Shown here: positions 57,933 to 64,000 of the stretch, one piece after another
Position numbering within the stretch: position 1 is the stretch's first letter
Layout: each line of letters begins with the position of its first letter
Origin: Meloidogyne chitwoodi
Taxonomy: Eukaryota; Nematoda; Chromadorea; Rhabditida; Meloidogynidae
Assembly: GCA_015183035.1 (NCBI GenBank)
Contig: JACZZP010000005.1
Coordinates: 682,001-746,000 of the forward strand
Length of the DNA stretch: 64,000 bases
Direction: 5' to 3'
The notes under the pieces: generated by a model
Told to the model about the DNA's origin: nothing
Databases searched by the model: none
The model's input: the letters and a program-made list of their open reading frames with translations, nothing else
Position numbers and translations under genes: made by a program

Positions 57933-58892
57933 TTTTTTAAAATTTTTAAAATTCAATTCTTAATTTTTAGCAATTTTAAGTCTTTACAAAATTCTACCAG
58001 CCTTTTGGTTTTAAAAAAATGAAAATCACAAAAATATACATAAAAAAACCCAAAATAATATTAATTACATTTTCTTATGAAATTAAAAATTATTTGAGAT
58101 TTTAAAAAAAATTAATCCTTTAATTTAAAAATATTATTAAATATATTAAAAAAAAAATTTTGTTCGGTCCAGAATTAACAAATTACGTTTTTAAAATGTT
58201 TTTTTTAAAACAAAATATTTTTGAATATAATTCACAGTAATTTTATTAATTTTACTTTAGTTGGAATTTTATTTAATGAAATGAGAAAAAAAAATTTGGA
58301 CAAACAAAGAAAAGTTTAATTTAAATTCTCTTGAGGCGGCAACAGCCAACTTTTTAATTAAAAAAATAATGTTTTAAAATGTCACAAAAATATATATTTG
58401 AATTAAAAATTAGTTTTAGGTATAATAAAAAAGTAAAAGAATGTTTTGGTAAACAAAATAATCTTTTTATATTTTTAAATATTTTATAAAATTTAGGATA
58501 ATCACAAAAGAAATTTTAAAATTATTTTTTAATTTCTTAGATGCGGAGGAAGTTGAGGGTTAATCCTTTTTTATTTTATTTTTTTTTGGTTTTTTTATTT
58601 TTAACCAAATAAATTTTTAAGTGCAAAATTTTAAATTAAAAAAAAATAATTTGTTTGAAATACATGTACTCATTAAATTAATTGTTTAAATAAATGTTTT
58701 TTTCTTTATTAAATTTTAAATAAAATTTACTTAAAATTTGGCTATATTTTAAATAAATATATATTAAATTAGTATTTGAAAAAAAACAAAATTTAAAATA
58801 AATAAAAATATTTTTTAATTAACACATTTATTTAAATTCCAACTTAAAATGTTATACAATATTTACTAAAATTACTTTATTTAATTAATTAT
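57933..58892. other. intergenic, no gene seen
   Basis: A+T-rich DNA with long T and A tracts; likely promoter of the upstream gene plus 3' flank of the next. Confidence 0.5.
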
Positions 58893-59847
58893 TTAATTTG
58901 AATGTTGTGTAGTATTTTCTTCTTTCCACATTTTATGTTCTATAATACCATCTTTTAATTTATCCATTCCTTCTTTTACCTTTTCCATACCCTCTTTACC
59001 CATTTTTTCAAAATTATCAATTACATGATAAAAATGAACGGGAGCATCATTAAATGCTGGAATAGGTACTCTTCCTTTATGACATTCTTCTGGATATAAT
59101 GTTTCAGCACAAAGACTAGAAGAAGGTGGCTTTTGCATACATTTAATATGTTCATGTTTTGTTGAATTTCCTTCAAATATTGAAAATGTTTTATTACATT
59201 CTTGAACACGTGTTATTGTGTTGTCTGACAGAACATTCTTTTTTAAAATATTATTTTTATAATAAATATATTTTTTAATTAATTTACTTACAATTAAAGT
59301 TGTTACAAAATCAAGTAATGTTCCCTTAAAATTTTCATTTGCATAAGTTGTAATATTTTGTAAAACATTCTGACGCCAAGATGCACATGCTTGTACTTTG
59401 TTCTAAAAATAAATAAATAAATAAATAATAATAAATAAATAAACTTGAATTAATTAAGAGGCTTTTCTTATTGTTTAGACACCTTCTTATTTAGCAAAAT
59501 TTAAATTTTGCTATATAAAAATTATCCTAAATTTATTTACAGGGCTAAGAATTAATTAGACAACATTAAATAATAATTATTATTTATTTTTTTTAATTTT
59601 TTAAAATAATTAATAAATTAACAGAAATATTATAAGTAACTGCCCAAGCAATTAATTCAGATTGAATGTCTGCTTTTGTTAAATTTGGATTTAAACAAAT
59701 ATTATCATAATTATGTTTTCCAGTTTCATTAATATCCATTAAGAAATCACATTCTTTCATATATTCACCAAAAATCATAGAAAAAGAATTTTCTATTCCA
59801 ATAAATAAAATTAATATTAAAATAGAAAAATTGATAATTTTAGTCAT
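58893..59847 (-). CDS. secreted Cys-containing protein, unknown
   Basis: Three exons (59623-59847, 59292-59402, 58893-59237) give 226 residues. Signal peptide FSILILILFIGIENSFS. The mature part has Cys in KECDFLMD, DNICLNPN, VQACASW, VQECNKTF, IKCMQK, SLCAE and PEECHKG, plus possible N-glycosylation sites (NETG, NLTK, NITT, NKTF, NSTK). The C-terminal amphipathic run HVIDNFEKMGKEGMEKVKEG ends HKMWKEENTTQHSN. The even Cys spacing in helices recalls nematode secreted families such as DUF19-type proteins, but this assignment is tentative. Confidence 0.7.
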
Positions 59848-60488
59848 TAAAAAGGTTAAAAAAATTTATAAAAATTTTTGTTTAAAAATAATAAAATTAA
59901 AGAATTCTTTTTTGTTATTTAAATAGGTGATAAATAAAATAATTAAATTCTAAAATTTAAATTTAAAAATAAATAATCCCTAAAATTTTAAATTTTTTAA
60001 ATAATTTATAATAGTGAAATAAATACTCAATTAAATTTTATTAATCCTCCTACATTGTCATAATCATTATATTTATTTTATAAAATAAGTAAGTTTACTT
60101 TTAAATTTTGTTTTAAATTAAAATTGTTTATAATAGGCAATAAAAACACAAAAATATTAAAATATATTAATAAAAATATTTTCTTTAATTGTATTATGAG
60201 GTCATCAACCAATTTAAATATTATAATTAGTATAACATCCTTAACTAAGATCATCCCCTCAAAAATCGGAAATTTCGGACGATTTTTGTGCCGGGAATTA
60301 AATTTTTGTCAGCAGTTCTCTAATCCGAATAATTAAATATATATTAAGTATAAATATTATAATAAATTTTAAAAAATTAAATATACGGAGCTAAATGATA
60401 TTTATTCAGAAGTATTTATTTAAAATTATATTATTAATTAATTATTAAAATTATTTTTATTGAATTATATTATTATTTTTTAAATTTC
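59848..60488. other. intergenic with one unusual patch
   Basis: A+T-rich. A GC-richer patch at about 60225-60320 (CATCCCCTCAAAAATCGG, ATTTCGGACGATTTTTGTG) looks like a small insertion; no ends are visible. Confidence 0.4.
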
Positions 60489-60811
60489 TTAAGCAACTTC
60501 ACTTTCATTTTCACCCCCTCCTGGGATTACATGACCATTAGATTGTTTAATTGGTAATGGAGAATGTTGAAATCCAGCCTCACGTTTACCAGCACCATAA
60601 TAATAAGAAGGCCATGCATAAGCACCGTAATAATAAGGCCTTAAATAAAATTAAATTTTAATTAAATCTCCTTGAGAGAAAGAACCTAATAGAGAAAAAG
60701 GTCTCACTAATTTAAAAAGAAAATAAAAATAATTCCTTACCAAGCATCAATTGGTGTTAGAACAAAAACAGAAAAAGAAAAAATTGCCAAAATTATTAAA
60801 AATTTGTTCAT
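60489..60811 (-). CDS. neuropeptide-like precursor with amidation site
   Basis: Two exons (60741-60811, 60489-60639) give 73 residues. Signal peptide FLIILAIFSFSVFVLTPIDA, then WPYYYGAYAWPSYYYGAGKR, where GKR is a textbook amidation plus dibasic cleavage site. The remainder is EAGFQHSPLPIKQSNGHV and IPGGGENESEVA. The aromatic YYYGA peptide would be released amidated. Tyr/Gly-rich nematode NLPs have this plan. Receptor and tissue are unknown. Confidence 0.72.
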
Positions 60812-61508
60812 TTTATTTTTTCTTATTAGATAAATTGAGAAAAAGGAGAGATTTTTAATAATATTTATGAAATGAGAAGTTAACTTTTTTGCCTTTAAAT
60901 TTTAAAAATATTTATATAAAAGTGTGAACAGTTATTAAGTAAACATTAAAAATATAAAAGGTGTTATTTTACATTTATTTATCTTTTTCTTTTGAAGAAT
61001 TCTTTAAAAAATTTATTTTTAATTTTATATCAACACTCTTATACATTAAAATCACGTAAAATCTTGTTTTTTAAAGTGAGATAAGAAATCCTTAAATTTA
61101 AAAAAATTTGAGAAATATTTATTATTTACACAAATAGAAAGTAGTATTTTCAATATTTTATTTTCTTAGCGCCTTTCTTTTCTAAAAAAATATAAAAATA
61201 AATTAAATCTATAATGAGGATTACATAAAAAAATAAAAGATGTCAGGAACAACAAGTTGTAGAGCTTTGGGGATTTTTATATAATTAATATTATTTATTT
61301 TACCAAGAGAAACAATTTAAATATTTTTACAAATATTTATTGACCTTTGTTTTTGATTAATTCAAAAATTCCTATATTAACATTTAAAAAATTGAACTAC
61401 AAAACTTATAAACAAAAAAATCCAGAAAAGAATTATTTATCATTTTTAACGTTTGTTGATAAAAGAAAAAATTGTAAACAAAAAAATTAAATTTTAAATT
61501 AAAAAAAT
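60812..61508. other. spacer downstream of SPRY copy E
   Basis: A+T-rich, with a SPRY spacer block near 61308 (AGAGAAACAATTTAAATA). Confidence 0.45.
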
Positions 61509-62750
61509 TCAACAAAAATGTTTGTTAACATCATAAATAAAAGGTTTTGTTTCTAAATCATATCCAAAATTAGTTTCAACAGAACATGCCTTTACTCCAA
61601 CAGCCTGATATAATTCGTCAACTTCTTCCATAAAAATCTTGTTACCTATAAATTAAAAAAAACCTTTAATTAACCAATCTATATTTATTAGATTGCATTT
61701 AATGACTGTAATAATTATGTTTTTGAACATTAAAATTTATTAGGTATCCAAATAATTAAAAATTTACTTACCAATTTTATTCCCATTTTTAGTAAAAAAG
61801 GCAATTGAAAATGATTTTTTATTAGGTGGAAAAACAAGACCACAACCAAAAACATCTCCATCATTCCATGATAATTTTTGATTACCAAACAAACAAGTAG
61901 AATTACTCAAATAGATTTTTGCAACTTCTCCTAAACCAAATACAGCACAACTAAAAATTTAGTTTAAAAAATAATTTAAAAAATTCAATTTAAATATATA
62001 TACCAATCATCATTATTTTCTTTTATCATTTTCACTTCAAAATAAAATAAAGAATAACGTTGAGAATAACAATCTGTTCTTTTAAACGTATTTTGAGCAT
62101 AAAGAATAATCCAGTCATTTTTTCCTAGCAAAATAAATTTTAAAATTATTAAAATTTTATTTTTAACCTTTTTCTTTCGCTAAACGATATTTTATTTGTC
62201 CATTGTCCAAAACATTAACATATCCATTGTTAGAAATACAAGAACCATTTTTTAAATTATTTTTATTTATACATTTTTTATCACAACAAGTATTTGTTTC
62301 TTGGACACAAATTATTTTGTTTTTAATTAATACAAAACGCTAAAAAAGATTTTTTATTTTTAAAATTTAAAATAAAACCAACAGCTAGCTTCTCAGTTTC
62401 ATTTTGTAATTGCTCCAACTTTGAAGTTAATTCAACAATTTCTTGTTCCAACTTAATTATTTTTATTTAATTTTTAAATATATATTATTTTTTAATTAAT
62501 TTAAATATTTATTCCAAACATTAATACCTAAACTTATGTCAGAAATTCTTAATAAATAGTAACACTTAAGTAAACTATAAAAATTCTTATAACTAATTAA
62601 AAAAATTAAATCTTTCCCTATTTTGTATATCTCTGAATTTAGCTCTATTACCTGTATACACTTTTGACAATTTTGAATAGAACAACAACAAATTGTATCA
62701 GTTGTAGACAAATTAGTAGTAGAATTTGATATACTAATATTATCACTCAT
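61509..62750 (-). CDS. Cys-rich coiled-coil SPRY protein, copy E
   Basis: Six exons (62652-62750, 62383-62451, 62168-62339, 62004-62124, 61772-61950, 61509-61645), 258 residues. [11 protein letters not shown], short coiled coil [42 protein letters not shown] core [20 protein letters not shown] and [10 protein letters not shown], tail [20 protein letters not shown]. Belongs to the D/E/F subgroup. The expected CNT/CNS Cys of exon 5 reads SNS, a lost Cys. Confidence 0.83.
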
Positions 62751-63269
62751 TTTAGAAAAAATAAATAATTTTCTAAACATTAAAAATAATAAAATATAAA
62801 TTATTCTATAAAAATTGAATAATTAATCTAAAAAATATTTTAAAAATGACAATTTTAAGTTATCAGACTTGTTTTTAAATCACTAAAAATTTATTTATTA
62901 GAGATGAAAAACCAAAAACTTAGCCAAACTAACATTTTTTATTTAAAATTCCTAATAAATATATAAAATTTATTTTCCCTCTTTTTTATATAATAAAAAT
63001 AATTTTTCTTATTGAGTCTTTTTTATTATTTAGACATCCCTTTTGCCCAAAGAAACAATTTGAATATATTAATTAGTCTACTAAATATTTAATTTATTTG
63101 TGAATAATGTAAAAATGTCTTTATATTACTATTCAAAAAATTAAAATAAGAAACTTCAAGATTTAAAAATTCTCCAAAAAAAATATTTATCATTTTAATC
63201 GCTTGTTAATAAAATATTGTAAAAAAATAAATTCAATTTTGAGTTAAAAAATAAACAAAATATATAAAT
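62751..63269. other. spacer between SPRY copies E and F
   Basis: The shared spacer block CTTTTGCCCAAAGAAACAATTTG lies near 63048. E and F are adjacent and head-to-tail, as expected from tandem duplication. Confidence 0.5.
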
Positions 63270-64000
63270 TCAAATAAAATGTTTGTTAACATCATAAATG
63301 AAAGGATTTACTGCTAAATCATATCCAAAATTAGTTTCAACAGAACATGCCTGTACTCCAACTTTTGGACATAATTCATCTATTTCTTTCAGAAAAATTC
63401 TGTTACCTATAAAATTAAAAAACTTTTAATTGTCCAATCTATATTTATTAGATTGTAATTTAATGACTGTTTATTTGAAAATTAAAATTCATTATATATC
63501 CAAATAATTTACCAATTTGATATCCATTTTTAGTAACAAAAACAATTGCAAATGAATTTTTATTAGGTGGAAAAACAAGCCCACAACCGAAAACATCTCC
63601 ATCATCCCAAGAGAATTTTTGATGTCCATACGGAATAGTAGAATTGCAGAAATAGATTTCCACAACATTTCCTACACCAATTGTAGCAGCACTAAAAATT
63701 AATTAAAAAAAATTGTTTAAAATTTTAATTTAAATATATACCCATCATTATCTATTTCTTTAATCATTTTAATTTCAAAATAAAATAAAGAATAACGTTG
63801 AGAATAACAATCTGTTCTTTTAAACGAATTTTGAGCAAACACAACAATCCATTTGTTGATTCCTAACAAAATAAAAGTAAAAATTTTAATTTTTAACCTT
63901 TTTCTTTCGCTAAACGATATTTTACTTTTTCATCTATTTGAACATTAATATATCCATTTTTAGAAATACAATGACCATATTTTATATTTTTATCGATACA
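63270..64000 (-). CDS. Cys-rich coiled-coil SPRY protein, copy F (cut by window end)
   Basis: Exons 6, 5, 4 (63270-63406, 63513-63691, 63742-63862) and part of exon 3 (63898-64000) are present; exons 1-2 lie beyond the window. SPRY core [31 protein letters not shown], tail ending NKHFI like copy D. The frame is intact as far as visible. Confidence 0.8.

Overview
The window looks like nuclear DNA of a plant-parasitic nematode, most likely a root-knot nematode (Meloidogyne). The evidence is very high A+T, many short introns with nematode-type TTTTCAG/TTTTAG acceptors, a cuticle collagen, a nematode-only chemoreceptor (SRT), an innexin, a degenerin/ENaC channel, a cluster of SPRY-domain genes and a short CLE-like/16D10-like secreted peptide locus. 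No bacterial, organelle or viral gene is seen. Exon structures were built by hand from reading frame and GT-AG logic and have no transcript support.

Layout. 1-9.7 kb: the 3' end of an unknown gene, a cuticle collagen (+), a three-copy tandem array carrying a tiny arginine-rich ORF with conserved hairpins, two foldback/MITE elements, a small secreted protein (+) and a type II membrane protein (-). 9.7-14 kb: dispersed repeats, a minisatellite and a full-length SRT chemoreceptor (+) with a 642-bp MITE in an intron. 14-17.6 kb, 25.9-30.1 kb and 61.5-64 kb: six minus-strand paralogues of a Cys-rich, coiled-coil, SPRY protein (five complete, one cut by the window end). 18.9-24.2 kb: an inverted pair of related secreted-protein genes around a MITE. 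27.8 kb: CLE-like peptide locus. 31.2 kb: Gly/His-rich secreted peptide. 33.7-37.7 kb: innexin (-) with a long acidic tail. 37.7-48.7 kb: about 11 kb with no supported gene. 48.7-54.4 kb: a large degenerin/ENaC channel (-) with a U2 snRNA gene inside an inverted-repeat element in one intron. 54.7-60.8 kb: a multi-pass membrane protein (+), an unknown Ser-rich protein (-), a secreted Cys protein (-) and a neuropeptide-like precursor (-).

There are no operons of recognised joint function. The genes with the clearest roles act in cuticle (collagen), chemosensation (SRT), electrical coupling and ion conduction (innexin, DEG/ENaC) and splicing (U2). The small secreted genes, the CLE-like locus and the SPRY cluster resemble the lineage-specific, duplicating gene sets from which plant-parasite effectors come, but only the CLE-like locus shows resemblance to a known effector. 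The window is rich in small hAT-like transposons, several with clean 8-bp target duplications and each filled with its own short tandem motif.
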